Notes under the pieces: model-generated
What the model saw: the letters and a program-made list of their open reading frames with translations, nothing else
Databases searched by the model: none
Told to the model about the DNA's origin: nothing
NCBI RefSeq assembly: GCF_040954835.1
Contig: NC_090698.1
Location: 1,796,501-1,860,500, forward strand
Source: Lepisosteus oculatus
Taxonomy: Eukaryota; Chordata; Actinopteri; Semionotiformes; Lepisosteidae
DNA: 64,000 bases
Reading direction: 5' to 3'
Part shown: positions 38,101-50,173 of the stretch, piece by piece
How positions within the stretch are numbered: position 1 is the first letter of the stretch
Layout of the letters: each line of letters begins with the position of its first letter
Program-made: the position numbers and the translations under genes

Positions 38101-41100
38101 GGACTCTGGGGAACCCCTACTGCACGTGAGGCCATTCCTTTATTTTGGGAAGATCTAAACATGTACATTTTAAACAGGGTTTTCCAGAATGGACTGACTG
38201 TTATTTTGTCATATTCAGAGATGGTCCAAGTGGTGCCAGCCTCACTCCCGATGAGCACTCCTATCACACACGGGCTCCTCGGCCAGGAGTGGTCTGGGAT
38301 GCCACACTCTCCAGCTCTGAATCCACGAGTATTTCATCAGTGTGTGTGTCAGGGAGGGCACCTTAAGGACAACGTGTGAAGCAATAATTAACATAGCTTT
38401 TATTTAGAATTCTTTCTTTAACCAGGGATGTCACACAGAAACAGAACCTCATTCTCAGAAGACAGAGAAGGGAGAAAAAAATCAATCTAAAATAAAAACG
38501 GGATGAGGCAGTGTTAAGACGATCCAGGGACAACTGTGTCCGGAGAGATGACGTATCCAGAGTCACGATGGACACTACAGAAGAACTGTTTCTGGAAAAC
38601 AGTAGCAGAATTCTAAAAGGGCTGGCACATGTCAAAATTATTTTTACATGGGGAAAGGAGAGCCCTGTATGCACAAAGGACAGTGACATGAAAGTGCACT
38701 GTGACAAAAGAATGCAGTCCCACAGCTCCCCTTGGTTTGCAGCACTGTGCAAGTCAACGTCAGGCAACTGAAAAAAAAGACAAGCTGAACTCGTTCTCTC
38801 TCACCTCTTCCACCTCTGGTTTCCTCAGCTGCTTCGGCGTATCGAAGTGCCTCACGGTCAGCTTCAGGGACAACCAGCACAAGGGAAAAGGCAGAGTTGA
38901 AAAACACATCCTGCATTTTATTGCTTTATCCAGCCCTGCTTATGCAATAAAAAGAAACAGAGCAGCTCATACTTGAGCTCATTAAGGCAGCAGTTTTGCG
39001 AGCTGTTAGAACCGTGTGGCCGGGAGCCGAGATACTAGACAGGAGGAGGAGGAGGAGGAGGAAGGACAGCACGTCGCACCTCGTTCCGCGCGGTGTGCAG
39101 CACGCACTCCTGTGTGTCGTAGGAGTGGAAGACATAGAAGCCGCCGCCCCCATCGGGAACCTCGCTGTCCGACTTGAAGTACGACCCCACCTGCGAGTTC
39201 TGGGGGAGCAGCCAAACCACAAACAGCAGTAAGAAACCGTGAGCCCCGAGTGTCAGCTCAGCGCGCCGCTCGGGTGGACATCCGCAGCAGTTCGCACACA
39301 CCCCTCTGAATGGTACGGCCCAACTTAAAACAATTAAAAGCATGAAACCACTTTGCCAGTTTCCTGAAGAGGAACGAATTCATGGTTTATCCGGATCTTA
39401 TTATTCCTCTCTCTACCACAGTCACATCACATGCTTTTCTTCACAAACATTGACCTTTTGTTTTATTTGTACAACATTAAGCTGTTAAACTTACAACATC
39501 CATATTTTATTGCTCTCTGACACCTCCTAAAAGTAAAACGATGTTGATTTATCCACTGCAAAAAATTATATTTCACACACACAACAGGCCAAAGTACAAG
39601 AGTGCAGCAGACTGTAATATTTTGGGGTTGATGACAGAGCCTATCCTGTTGAGCCTGAAACAATTTGTTCTGTTTACGCAATTCTCCGTGACATCCTCAT
39701 CGCTACAATCTATCATTCCCAGCATGCACACAGAAACAGCACGCTCCAAATGAACACCTTCCAGAGAGGTCAGGGACTTCAAATCCATCAAGGAACTTAC
39801 ATCCAGAGCAAACACCTCATCGTAGCAGCGGGAGCTGCGCAGGTACCACGAGATGGTGAAGTTCACAGCAGGGTTGCAGTTCTCCGCCAGCCCTGCAGAA
39901 ACAAGCAGCACATGTGTCTCAGGGCTCCCAGCTGGAAACCTGTACAGACACCACGTGAGGCTCGATATTCTTCTACAGCAGAATGAAAACAGGCCAATCA
40001 TAAGACCATCTATAGCAGGCGGAGCCGGGCCTTGAGAGCCCCAGACCCTTCTGGGTTCAGTGCACTCACGAGCTCCGGTGCTGTGCTGATCTGGTCACCT
40101 TGCTCAGGTCTTGAACCAAGTGCGAAGAGAACAGCACTGCAAAGCCCACAGCCCGGGCTCTCAGGACGCGGGGCTGCACGACCCTGCTTGGGACCCTCAG
40201 AGCCACAAGGCTAAGCACACATCAACAGAACAGCACCCCAGCGATCCAGCGCCGCAGCAGAACTGATACTTACATTGCAGGTATACTATGGAGTTGTTAA
40301 ACAGTGTCTTTTTGAAAATGAATTTGTCCTGCTGATTAATGGAATTCTGAAAGAGACAAAAGTTGAAAGAAACTTAGGTTCTGCGATATTCTAGCCAGAA
40401 ACATGTTTATCCTGTTCTGACAAAACCCTAAAATGCACTACAGCACACACTGAAACATCACACTTTATCCATGAGCTCCTTTATTGTATTGACAATTTGG
40501 CTAAACGGAGATAAATAGGTAACGCATGACACTTATTAATAAGCGGTCATTTGAAAGATCATAATGCTCATGGACATAAAATGATCTCGACTAATGAGAT
40601 AGTGGTTGTGTTTTTGACACAACCATCCAGGTGGGGCTGCACACTGGTGGTGGTGGAGGGGATCCCCGTTACCTGTAAAGCGCTTTGAGTGGAGTGTCCA
40701 GAAAAGCACTATATAAATGTAAGCAATTATTATTATTAGACAACTGAGTCGTCCCGATTAAAAGGGGCAGGGTGAGGGTGACCGGGTTTTGTGAAGTTCA
40801 GAAAGCTGAACAATTGTTCTCTGTACTGACAAGTGAAAACAAACAACAACAAAAAAATTGATTTTTTCAGTTGTAGTTGTATATTATTTTGCATGATAAG
40901 TCATGTCCGTGACCTATACCTCATGCTGGAGGGCCCCAGTCAAGCACGGTTTAGGAATAGCCATTAAATAATCGATTTCTAAAGGTCTGGAACACCTAGA
41001 CTGTGGCCAATTAAATAGTTGGTTATTTTAGGGATCTTTTTTATCACAATTCAGAATTTCCTTCAGTCCAGGAGTTCCCCTCACTGCAACTTTACTTAGA

Positions 41101-42101
41101 CTCACTGCTTAACTCCTTAAATAAGTTATCCTAATCTTTAAATAACAAGTGACTTAGAGAGACCAATCAGAATACCTGGACTGGAGCTCCCCAGGATGAC
41201 TGTAACCACAGACCAGTACTGCTCTAAAACTGAGAGCACACCTCAGCCATAAAACAATGTCACTCTGCTTTTGAGGTTAGGGGCTAAACAGTTTTAAACC
41301 ACAACAGCAAAAACCCAGGACTGGCTCACATTACAGAATTACTTTACTGTTATGTGGGCATCTTTCACCTTTTAATTGTTCAACTCTAATAAAATTTTCA
41401 ACAAGGAAGCGTAACTTCTGCAGTTGCACGCAGTCGGGTTAACGTCTTTAGCTTAGGAGAAACATTTGAACAGTTCTAATAACAATCTTGTGAGTTACAG
41501 TAGGCATGTGTTACAATGAAGCGTGTCTTTTTCAGTACCAGAGCTAAAAACACCCGGCCAAAGGCGACTGGCAGAATGAGGACCTCATTCCTCGAGGGTA
41601 TTAAAATGAAATTTGAGTAACTGGTTTGCAAATATCTAGAAATAATACGCGCTGCTGGCGTTGAAAAAGGGTTCGTGTGAGCGAACAAGGAAATGGGTCT
41701 GAGCGAACCGCGGCGTGCTGTCGCGTTTACTAAGGAATTTACCGATTGTCCTGCAGTTTCTGGTAGAAATAAATTAAGACCATTGTAAAAAAATAAAAAT
41801 ACAAGCCCCTGCGGGCCAGCCAGGGAAAACGTCTACAGAGAGACGAAATCCCCTGTCAACACAGCACAACTTCAAGACCCGCAGAACAAGCCTGACATCA
41901 CAATAAAGACAGTCTTCTCCCTGGCCGCTCGCACTGCGCAGACACAGGGGAAGCGAAGCGACTTACGCTGTCCACGTTCACGATCCACTTTCCCGGCTCC
42001 GACACCGCATGTAGAGGCTGTGCAAGGTGCAGGAGGAGATATACTTGTAACAATTTCTTTAAGCCCCTGGAAGGCAGCGCCGTGGCTCTGAAAGCCGCCA
42101 T
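26104..42101 (-). CDS. tmem87a: TMEM87 Golgi seven-transmembrane protein (588 aa, 21 coding exons)
   Basis: Golgi membrane protein with a lumenal GOLD-like domain and seven helices; TMEM87A has been linked to cation conductance, pH control and retrograde traffic. Exons, 5' to 3' on the - strand: 41967-42101, 40274-40346, 39801-39892, 39080-39199, 38805-38861, 37929-37979, 37404-37493, 36839-36947, 36525-36586, 35605-35788, 34531-34630, 33835-33928, 32099-32167 (or 33405-33476), 30915-31023, 30237-30295, 29514-29617, 28864-28934, 28364-28425, 27606-27658, 27148-27178 and 26104-26145. Phases agree throughout. A signal peptide ([18 protein letters not shown]) precedes the lumenal domain (residues about 32-260); helices follow from [17 protein letters not shown] (264) to [14 protein letters not shown] (about 480). 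The cytosolic tail has [13 protein letters not shown] and ends in SKME. Exons 5-7 are poorly conserved. The tail resembles my recollection of TMEM87A, but TMEM87B is not excluded. Confidence 0.93.
31024..32098 (-). other. AT-AC minor-spliceosome (U12-type) intron of TMEM87
   Basis: Read on the - strand, the intron starts ATATCCTGTC and ends GACAAAGAGACAC before ATCTTCATC. TCCTTGAC, a U12 branch-site match, lies at 31034-31041; its A is 11 bases from the last intron base, the spacing typical of this class. The alternative donor at 33404 (ATATCCTTTT) fits the consensus even better. A GT-AG reading fails: joining at CTG/GTGG creates a stop or shifts frame. Confidence 0.85.
31255..31450 (-). mobile_element. 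Decayed SINE/LINE fragments
   Basis: On the - strand there is a B-box-like GGTTCAAGTCCC, and at about 31268 a TTATCCAAAGCAATTTGCAT block common at fish retroelement ends. The copies are too short to classify. Confidence 0.4.
32099..32167 (-). CDS. TMEM87 exon 13b (canonical fifth-helix exon)
   Basis: This 69-base phase-0 exon follows a long pyrimidine tract ending CCTCTTCAG and ends TGGTGG before ATATCCTGTC. Its peptide [17 protein letters not shown] matches the expected TMEM87 sequence and continues into [12 protein letters not shown] of the next exon. There is no usable GT donor giving the right frame; only the AT-AC reading restores WWIFISL. Confidence 0.8.
33405..33476 (-). CDS. TMEM87 alternative exon 13a
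   Basis: This 72-base phase-0 exon follows a U2-type acceptor (TTTCTGCAG) and ends TGGTGG before ATATCCTTTT. It encodes [17 protein letters not shown], alignable with [17 protein letters not shown] of exon 13b at 32099-32167. Inclusion gives a 589-residue protein with a changed fifth membrane helix (an added Asp and Cys, loss of the Pro). It is less like the human sequence as I remember it, so it is probably the duplicated, diverged copy. It has no stop codon or frame shift. Confidence 0.65.
37535..37745 (-). mobile_element. Retroelement 3' fragment
   Basis: The stretch TTTTTATATAGCGCCTTTCA, then GTTGCCCCAAGGCGCTTCAC, is the reverse of a widespread fish element tail. It lies in a TMEM87 intron, between exons 37404-37493 and 37929-37979. 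Confidence 0.6.
39040..39062. repeat. (AGG)n short microsatellite
   Basis: AGG repeats lie on the + strand about 16 bases downstream of the donor of TMEM87 exon 39080-39199, so the transcript carries a pyrimidine-rich (CCT)n run there. Confidence 0.8.
40625..40738 (+). mobile_element. 5S-derived SINE, 3' end only
   Basis: It matches the tail of the element at 54591-55101 (GGTGGTGGAGGGGATCCCC, GCGCTTTGAGTGGAGTGTCC, then CACTATATAAATGTAAGCAA and ATT repeats). It sits in TMEM87 intron 1, antisense to the gene. Confidence 0.85.
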
Positions 42102-42260
42102 TTTTACCAGGAAACAGCTGCGCTACCGACCTCCTGCGACTGGAAACGAGCAGCCGGTGAAGGCATTTTCTTATGTCGTCACCGGGAGGGAGGAGGCGGG
42201 GAAGACGTACAGAATGAGGCTTTTGGTTTTGTCCGTCCCATTTCGTGAGAGAAAAACCGA
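42102..42260 (-). promoter_or_regulatory. Likely TMEM87 promoter region
   Basis: GC- and CpG-enriched sequence (GGGAGGGAGGAGGCGGGGAA) lies immediately upstream of the TMEM87 start codon, as in housekeeping promoters. The transcription start is not resolved. Confidence 0.4.
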
Positions 42261-42419
42261 CAGTTTTATCACGTTACATTGCGAGACGGAGCTGAGCTTT
42301 TCATCCGAGCCAGTTAAAATTCATCCTCATGTCTGGGGACATATGTATTGGAGGACACCCAGGCCCTGAGTAGCATTACTTAACATGGTGTAACGCCCTG
42401 CTCCCTTTGGGTATTTAAA

Positions 42420-42935
42420 CCCACACTGACAAACTTCATGTCCACGATTTGGCAGCCAGAATCCTGACCTGGTCACATTACTCCTGTCCTGGAGTCCTTG
42501 CACTGGCTTCCTGTGAGGTTTTGTGTCAACCTCAGGATCCTCATCCTATAAGGCTCTACATGGCTCGGTATCTCAGTACCTGTCTGACTCTTGCTCCCCT
42601 CCTTGCAACCTTCTGCAACTGTCTCCTGTCTGTCCCCCAAGCCCGCCTACACTCTGGGGGTGACAGGGCCTTCTCCTGCTGCGCCCCAAAGCTCTGGAAT
42701 TCAATCCTTAAGGATATCAGAGTGTCACCTTCCGGGAGCTTGATCAAATCCAGAGTCAAAACCTTCTTCTTGAGAACTGGTCCTATCTGCTCCTTTCCTT
42801 TCCTGCTGTACTGCAAACCCTTATTGCAGTTGTGTCATGCTGCTGTCTCCTCTCCTTGTGTGTTTTTTTCTTACAGTAAAGGGCTTTGAGAAGCACATTT
42901 AAAGGTGCTGTATAAATAAAGTTTATTATCATCAA
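42420..42935 (+). mobile_element. L2-like LINE 3' fragment
   Basis: The frame-broken sequence encodes LASCEVLCQPQDPHPI-like remnants of the 'LHWLPVxFRxxFKILxLxYKALHG' block, then DRAFSCCAPKLWNSI, typical of the end of fish LINE reverse transcriptase. It ends GGTGCTGTATAAATAAAGTT plus a short ATC-rich tail. It lies upstream of TMEM87 and shares blocks with 7855-8216. Confidence 0.85.
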
Positions 42936-45500
42936 GAACATGGAGAGGATATGGGAGGAAGCCAGTCTGACCCACCTAGTCTGGTTGCTAGTAGATCCAA
43001 GGGTCTCATGCAGCCTTATATTGAGCAAGGCCTTATATACCAGCTTCGACACCATGTCTGTGTGGCGTGTTCCACACCCCTGCAACTTTCCGTGTAAAGA
43101 ATCGCCTTCTGTTCTCGGTTCGAAACATCCACACCATTCAGTCTTAAAATAATAATGATTTCTTACACGTATATAGCGCTTTTACAGCTTCTACAATTGT
43201 GACCTTAGAGTTCATGTTCGAAAGGATTCGAAAGGGGGTGGATGAAGTCTGTCGTCTTTGTAGAAACAAGTCTAAACATGTGGCATGCGCTTTGCTTGCT
43301 CTTTTTGTCACGGATGTCTGAAAACGAGACGAACCGTGGAGAGCAGGAGAGCGGAATTAGACCCATATGCGTAGTGGCGGAACGGGAAAAAGGCCCGGGC
43401 TCGTTAGACCAAAGAGCTCAGGAGTGCCGTATAGAAACCAATGCCCTCAGGCAGTGGACGTGGGGCGACCTGGTGCCAAGCGGGTCTCAAGACATCGGAA
43501 CGTCAATGCTGAGCCAGGGCAGAGTGCCAGACCCGGAAATAAAACACTGGAAGGACAGCAAATAACCGGAAATGAGAGAGAGGACAGAGAAGGAGCGCCC
43601 TCTGGCTAAAGAGGGCGTGACACTTTCACGCACAGCGCAGAAACATACAGTAGGGCGCTCCAGACTACAGCGTGAGCGGTGACCACTTGTACGCTGTAAA
43701 CCGCAGGAATTCAGCTCGTTTTCCTCATCTGAACCAGCCGCTTCTCACAGTATCTGCTGTCCCCTCCAGAACAGTTCAATACGCACAAAGTCTGCTTTCA
43801 TTCCGCTCCCAGGCGTTCTGTACTGAAGGGACATTTGTAAACCCGCATTACACGAAAAGCTTCAGGGAAGTTTTATTAGTCTGTCCATCGGAGGAGTGGG
43901 CTGACATCTGAGGTCTTGGGTAGAGCACCGTAGAGACTTAACGCGAATTTAGTTCTTTTTTGTTTAGAAAATGGCTGCTCTTTTCTATAGTTCTCCGCTC
44001 TTTTTTATCCATAAGCGTGTTTTGCGTTTTTTTTTATGAAGAAGAAGAGCAGAAATTGAAAAGTTAGAAAAAGGAAATGTTAAATGGGTTACATATTTTC
44101 ATAAACGTCTGCGAATTTTCCAACGATCTAAGAAACAAATTCACAGGTCATTAACACAGGGTTGCAGTAAAACCGTTATCCTTTCCCGACCTATAAGCTA
44201 AACAGACACAAGACCGTCTGTTTCAGAGCTCGTTTTACTACAAACGCAATTTACATGTTTCTCAGTTTCCAACAACACTTGAGTACGCGTTTACTTTAAA
44301 TATCCCGAGGTTTAAACTAGTCTGCCACTGCCTCCCCTAGCCGGATCAAGGGCGCTACACAGTGGCTATGGCTATACAGCAGCTGTAGTAGAGGAGTTGT
44401 CATTCCTCTCCCGTTTCCAGGTGATGAAGAGTTTGGCTTTGTGCTGCGTGTTGACTTCTTCGTGTCAGTGGGGGGGCACAATAGACTTGAGAGAACTCCC
44501 TTTTTAACTGTTGCTTTCCCGGAGTCACTTTGAGTAAGACGATCTGCTTATTGTGTTGAGGTACAGAGCAGTAAAGCCCAAGAGGCTCAAGGCGAGCTGT
44601 GTCTTAGTGTGTCTGTTTGCACAGTCCCTCCTGGAGCAGTTAATCACCGGTCTGTCTAGTTCTTAGTACTCTGTGCTACAGTATATTCTTATTCTTAATC
44701 TTGTTGTTGCACGTGTTAGATAAGTAATAAGTTAACTAATTGTTGCTTTATGTCTGCTACTTTACATAGTAAATACACAAACACTGTATATTTTTGGGCG
44801 GGTGTGGCGGTGCGACTTGGTTTTGTCAAGACTGAGCTCCAGGAATGTGAAACTCGCTGGTCGGTTCGCGTAAATACCACGCATACTATAAAGCAGGCAC
44901 CAGCGCTAGGAATTGGGAGTGTTCTGGTCTTGCTCTTTGCTCAGGGCATTAAAGACCTGCGTGACTTTTCTGATGTATTAAAATACGGTGCTGTCCTGTA
45001 CAGTTTGCTCAGTATGAAACAGATGTGCTGTTTTGAGCTGTGCAAGCACAGGGACATACAGAGCCGGTCCTGAAGAGTGTAAACCGTGTTCGTGACTGAC
45101 ATAATGAGAGAACTTAAAAAGTGTTTTTAAACCACCAACACTGTGATTTCTTATTTCAGATGACATTAAATGTAATTCATGAACTGTTTTTATTTTTGAA
45201 AGTTTTGTTTTGCTTGGGAGGAGGTCCAGCTGTGTAATATCACATCAGTTACACAGAAACAACGGGATGGTTTCAGCTTCTCGTTCGCCAGTATCGTTGA
45301 AATATCGTTTCTTCTGGGGGGGTTAGGGATCTGAACTGCATGAGCTGTTATCGGTTATTTGTAGAATAGGTACACTATTTTAAAATTCTAATCTAAATCA
45401 GAATTCTTCACAGCCAGTCGTCTTCAGGAGCCTACGGTGCTGTATGTAGAGATACAGTTGTGGGTCCTGTGCGCTACAGTCCGGAATGTAGGACCCGGGG
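42936..45500. other. Intergenic between divergent TMEM87 and CAPNS1
   Basis: Around 42940-43140 is a repeat-like stretch related to 46975-47130 (both share a GTGTAAAGAA..CCT.CTGT.CTC block). The 43360-43630 part is GC-richer and ends GAGCGCCCTCTGGCTAAAGA, resembling the border of another repeat. No gene recognised. Confidence 0.4.
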
Positions 45501-45658
45501 ACGCTTGTAGCTGTCGGGACTGGGTGTGGATCTCCGAGAAGAGAGAGAGAGGGGGGCTGGTTGTGGGGCCGGTTTTCATATTCTTCGGTGGCGTGAGTCA
45601 CTTTAAAAACGCCCGTCTGCTCGACAGTCCGCTCCGGCGTCTCCTATCAACGCTCCCG
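45500..45658 (+). promoter_or_regulatory. capns1: Likely CAPNS1 promoter and noncoding first exon
   Basis: A CpG-containing stretch ends at a strong donor, GCTCCCG/GTAAGTGC (GT at 45659). The coding exon's acceptor at 50121-50122 leaves 51 bases of 5' UTR before the ATG, so a separate upstream noncoding exon is expected. The link between the two is inferred. Confidence 0.45.
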
Positions 45659-46139
45659 GTAAGTGCTTCCCCACAGGCCGCCTGGGTTGAGCGTATCTCC
45701 CCCTCCTCTGCCCGGTCGGGATCCGGAGCGCACCGAGAGATTTGGTGTTGCGTGTGACAGCTGCACTGCGTCGGGCGGGCGAGAGGACTGGGCTTGTGAA
45801 ACTTTTTCACCAATAACAGCAGGCCCCTGCGTGCTCAGAAGGGTCCTGATAAGCGCTTCTTAAACACGAAACATCGCTTTTTACATCCGATTGCAGATAG
45901 AAACGTGTTAAACTGTGTTCCGCTTTGTCGCTTGTTAAATCTTTTCGGGTTTCAGTAAAGGAGACTGCACGGCTTCCTGTAATGGGAACTCAAGGCCATA
46001 TGCAGAACATTTGCATGGGCTTTGTGAAGCTTATTTCTGGAAGCAGCCATTTATTTGGAGCTGCGTGACGGCAGGTTTTTCCTACTAGGTGTTTATATTG
46101 TGTCCATCTGTGACGATACCTCGGCGCAAGGTCTCTACG

Positions 46140-46153
46140 GTGTGTGTGTGTGT
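46140..46153 (+). repeat. (GT)n microsatellite
   Basis: A short pure GT tract inside the inferred first intron of CAPNS1. Confidence 0.8.
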
Positions 46154-49100
46154 ATGCACCCTTTCGGTGCGCTGCCTTGAATTCTCCCAGGTTCACTTCA
46201 ACTGTGTGTTGTAAGTGTGCCGCCGAGAAGACGCTGTAGACTTTACCGCAGCCTCACAAGAGCGAGGTGAAAGAGAGTAGAGACGTTACAGGACTTCATA
46301 TAGTCATTACATCGCAATGCAAATTAGAATACACAGTGGTTACATTCTCATTTTTCCGATGCATATAATTGTTTGTTGTTTTTTTTAATTTGCGTATTTA
46401 CCTTAGGTGGACCGTCGGTAACGTACATACTGTAATGGGAAATTTCGATTAGCACCGCACCTCGCCTTTCAGTTGTTTTACAATAACCCTTGGCACGCGA
46501 TTAAGAGATAACTATATTTTATATATTGTGCACTAATAGACATTTTCAATCAGCGTTTCAATGCGCAACTCTACATTAAACATTTTTTTCCTGACCTAAG
46601 CTTAAAGAATGCATATGGTTAAGTTGCAACTTTAAAGCCAAACCGCATTTGAAAGCCCAGAGTCGCCCCCAGACTCTCTCTGTTTGCTCTGGGACCTACA
46701 GTAGGGCCTAAACCTCACTGAGTGACTGAAGTGGGTGTGTCAGCTGCCACAAAGAACTGCTGTAGGGCGTTCATGCTGTTCTGCGTATTGACAACAGGAA
46801 ATACAGTGGCTTCTGGGCTCTTTGGTTAAGAGAACGAAGTAAGGAGAACGAGAGAGTTGTTGTTGCTAGTAGATAATTAATCAGACAATACCATCTAGCT
46901 GTTGCCAGAAAGAACTGATGGTGTCGGCTTTGGCAGTGTCCCCGTGCGGTCATCCTGTTTCTGTCCCAGAATGCTTTGTGTAAAGAAGTGGCTCCTGTCC
47001 TCAGTTCTAAACACCTTCCCTAGTTTTAAACACATCTTCCCTGCAGTTTCCGCCTGTGTCCTCTGGTTTGTGTTTTCCATGTGGATTTGGAAGAAGACCA
47101 TGGGGGGACTTGGCTAAAGCTCTTGAGAGGCTTTTGAATTCTTGAATCACGTCTCTCATGGGTTTTCTCAGTCCAGGACTAAAAAAAGACAGCTCTCTTA
47201 GTCTGTCGGCAGAGGACATTCCACTAAGCCCAGGAATGTACCTGGAGGGTGGAGTAATCACACAACTACACCCTGAAGTTTGGGGCATGCGTATGTCTTT
47301 CTTCCTGTTGAATAGGTGTGGAAGGAATGTCCAGACGTTGGGGAAACTGTGCTTCTAGGCCAATGTATAGGATTACACTTCTTGCATGTGTTTTTTTTAT
47401 CATTTGTATGTCCATCTTATAAAAGTGGTTAATGACTTGGTGATTTTCTGTGAAAGTGCTAATTTTTCTGTGAATTGTTCAGCTATTTTGTGGCCAGTAT
47501 AGGGTGACTGTCCAGTAGAGTGTTGCTGTTGTTGGAGAGTTGCAGACCTTGTTGTACCAGAGAGATTTCCTGTATTTTTTTGCAAGTGGAGACGGGCTAG
47601 GTGTGAGGCCTGAGGGGAGGGCTGGTCATATGACTTGCCTATGAATGAGTCACTGAGGAGATCCGGAAGAACAGTGTGGAAATGTACAGCTTGTGGAAGT
47701 CAACAAGGGTGGGAATAAATCCAGGCTGTTTACTTGGGAGAGAGGAAGCCAGCACAAGCAGGGCATTGAGCTCTCGGCTAGAAGTTCTGCATGATATACT
47801 AAGAAATAGCATCACAGAAACTGCAAATGCATAGACCTTTTTATTGTCACTATCATGCCCTGAAAAAACACATTTTGTTAGGTTCTTGTTCTTTCATCTT
47901 CAGATAATATGAGAAGGGAATATATGGACCACTGAGTGGAGGTCCCAATGTCAGGACTACTTCAGAGCTCTGGCAATCATTGATGGACACACAGTAGCAT
48001 GAAGTTATTCATGCTACTGTATGAAGTACCAGTAGTTGCTGTGAGGATACCTGACATAGACAAATATTTTAATTGATTTGGGATCACACCTCCATTGTCA
48101 CCTGCCAGCATAATCTTTTAAGTGAACGTAAGCACTATACCCTGTTATTAAGAGCACAATTCTGTCCTGTATAAATTGGATCGCCTGCCATGTGATGCAG
48201 ACAGCTCATAATTTAAAGTGCTCTTTAGGTATGGGGACCAATTGTATGTTTTCTCAAACCTACAGAATTTTTACAGAGATTTGTGCCACTACAATGACTA
48301 AAAAAAGGCATCTGTGATTCTGTAGAAAACGATTATACAGGTATAGTACAGTGCTCAATGCGAGCTGTAGAATCCCATGAAATTACACCCAGCAAATTTA
48401 TGATTGATATTTTTCTTAAATGTTTCAATTAGTCAACTCAAATCTTAGAAGCACAGCTGAAAATAGACTCCCCTTGTACAGGAGCGTGGGCCGTGCAGGT
48501 TTTACAAATCACAGGTTCTTCTTCGGAGCCTGGCTGACAACGAGGGTAGGATCATTCCTGCTGGTTACTGTATTTAGAACTGGTACAATTTGTACAGTGG
48601 CTTGCGAAGCTGAAGACCTGGAGAGGAACGGAAGGCCAAAACCTCAAAATTTCCAGAAGATACCTGACTTCAAATTCAACATTCCAGCGTGTGGCATGTG
48701 TTTCTAGTAGTTGTTCAAAAGTGAGATGTTTATGCTGGGAGCAAGAGTCTAGTCTGCATGATGAGAAACTGTCTGAGTTTTAGAAAACTACACATGTTCC
48801 AAAGGCACAGCAGTAGCTCAGACAGCTTGCTGCATGGGCTCCAGGGTCTGAAACAGACAAGAAGAACCTTTCTCTTCCTCTTTCTCAGAGATTGCCAATA
48901 AAACTCCTGAGGTCTTGGCCGTCCGTGAAAGGTCTGAAGATTATTTTCCTCTGATTTCTTGATCCAAAATACAAACCTGAAGCACAGTATATGTACAGTA
49001 AACAAATGTGTTAGGCCACGACAACTGAGCTATCAGTTGGAAAGGTGAATCGGAGACCCAGTCACTACCAGCTAGACGGGATATTTATTGTGCTACACCT

Positions 49101-49314
49101 TTGCTCGGTGTGTTTAGGGGTCCGCAGTATGTTTGAGGAAGGTACGACTGTTCACCTGGAATACTTGAGAGGTGTGTGTTGAGGCTACTTTCTTTCTTGT
49201 ACAGGCCAGTTTATTCCAGGCTTACAGACTTCCTAGAGCAGGTAGGTATTGTACAGTTCCGGCTTACAGTTGACTAGTCAGTTTGAATAGTGAAACGCAA
49301 ACGAGAGGACACAA

Positions 49315-49500
49315 ATGGGGAAGTGCATAGAAACTGAGAGGAGCAGGGGCTTCGCTTACATACAGTGTTGTGGGCGTCTGAGACAAATTCCTCGCTACAC
49401 TATAGTATAAAGACTGTATGAGATCCAGGATCGATGAGCTAGTAGAAACCAAACAAGCTACATGGGCTAAATGGTCTCCTCTCATTTATCTTCGTGCGCC
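49315..49500. mobile_element. Dispersed repeat fragment
   Basis: The stretch AACCAAACAAGCTACATGGG, then CTAAATGGTCTCCTCTCATT, matches a very common tail of fish dispersed repeats. The rest of the element is decayed. It lies in the first CAPNS1 intron. Confidence 0.5.
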
Positions 49501-50173
49501 TTGGTGTTGGTAATCTTCCCCAAATCTTTGCTCATGCACAGGTTTCTAGTTAAATAATGAGTTGAATCTGTACAAATGGAAAGCAGAGTTTCTTACTCCT
49601 GAGTGTTATGCAGATTCAAAAAAGGGGACTGTTTTCTCTTATTACAGTCTCAGTAGTACTTCAGGTCACCAGGAGCTGTTTTATAAGACCAATGGCAAAG
49701 TAAATGTATCGCGTTTTTCATTTCCGTTGGGATCTTTTTCCAGGTACAGGTACACAAGGGGCAATTGTGAAGCAAATGGTCAACAGTGCTAAGAAAGTAT
49801 TTTAATTAGGAAAAAATGAAACGGGTCTAGCCGAGTAATTAAAGATTGTGGACAGAGGTTTACTGCAGGGAATGAACAGCTGTCGGCTCTGAGTTATTTC
49901 AGAAGACAGCAGAGTCGATAAAGCAGAGCAAGGTGTTTCCTTCATATGATACACTTGCACTGGTCAGGACTGCTAGAGATGCATATTCTTTTCTCTTTGC
50001 TCTGCAAGTTGGTAAATGCTAAGGCTTCATTTAACAAGCAAAACTTTGCACTTTTACTGGACACATTTCTAGGAAAAAGATGCTAACCTGCTCCATCTCT
50101 TTTTTTATTTATTTGTTCCCAGGTGTCCTCCTCCTGTGACTCTCTCCCAGTCTCCTTCCTTCAGTTCATCAAG

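Noticed and set aside
41965-42101. TMEM87 exon 1 as the whole 67-residue open frame to 41898
   Set aside because: The donor at 41966 ends the exon after NVDS; continuing reads into the intron.
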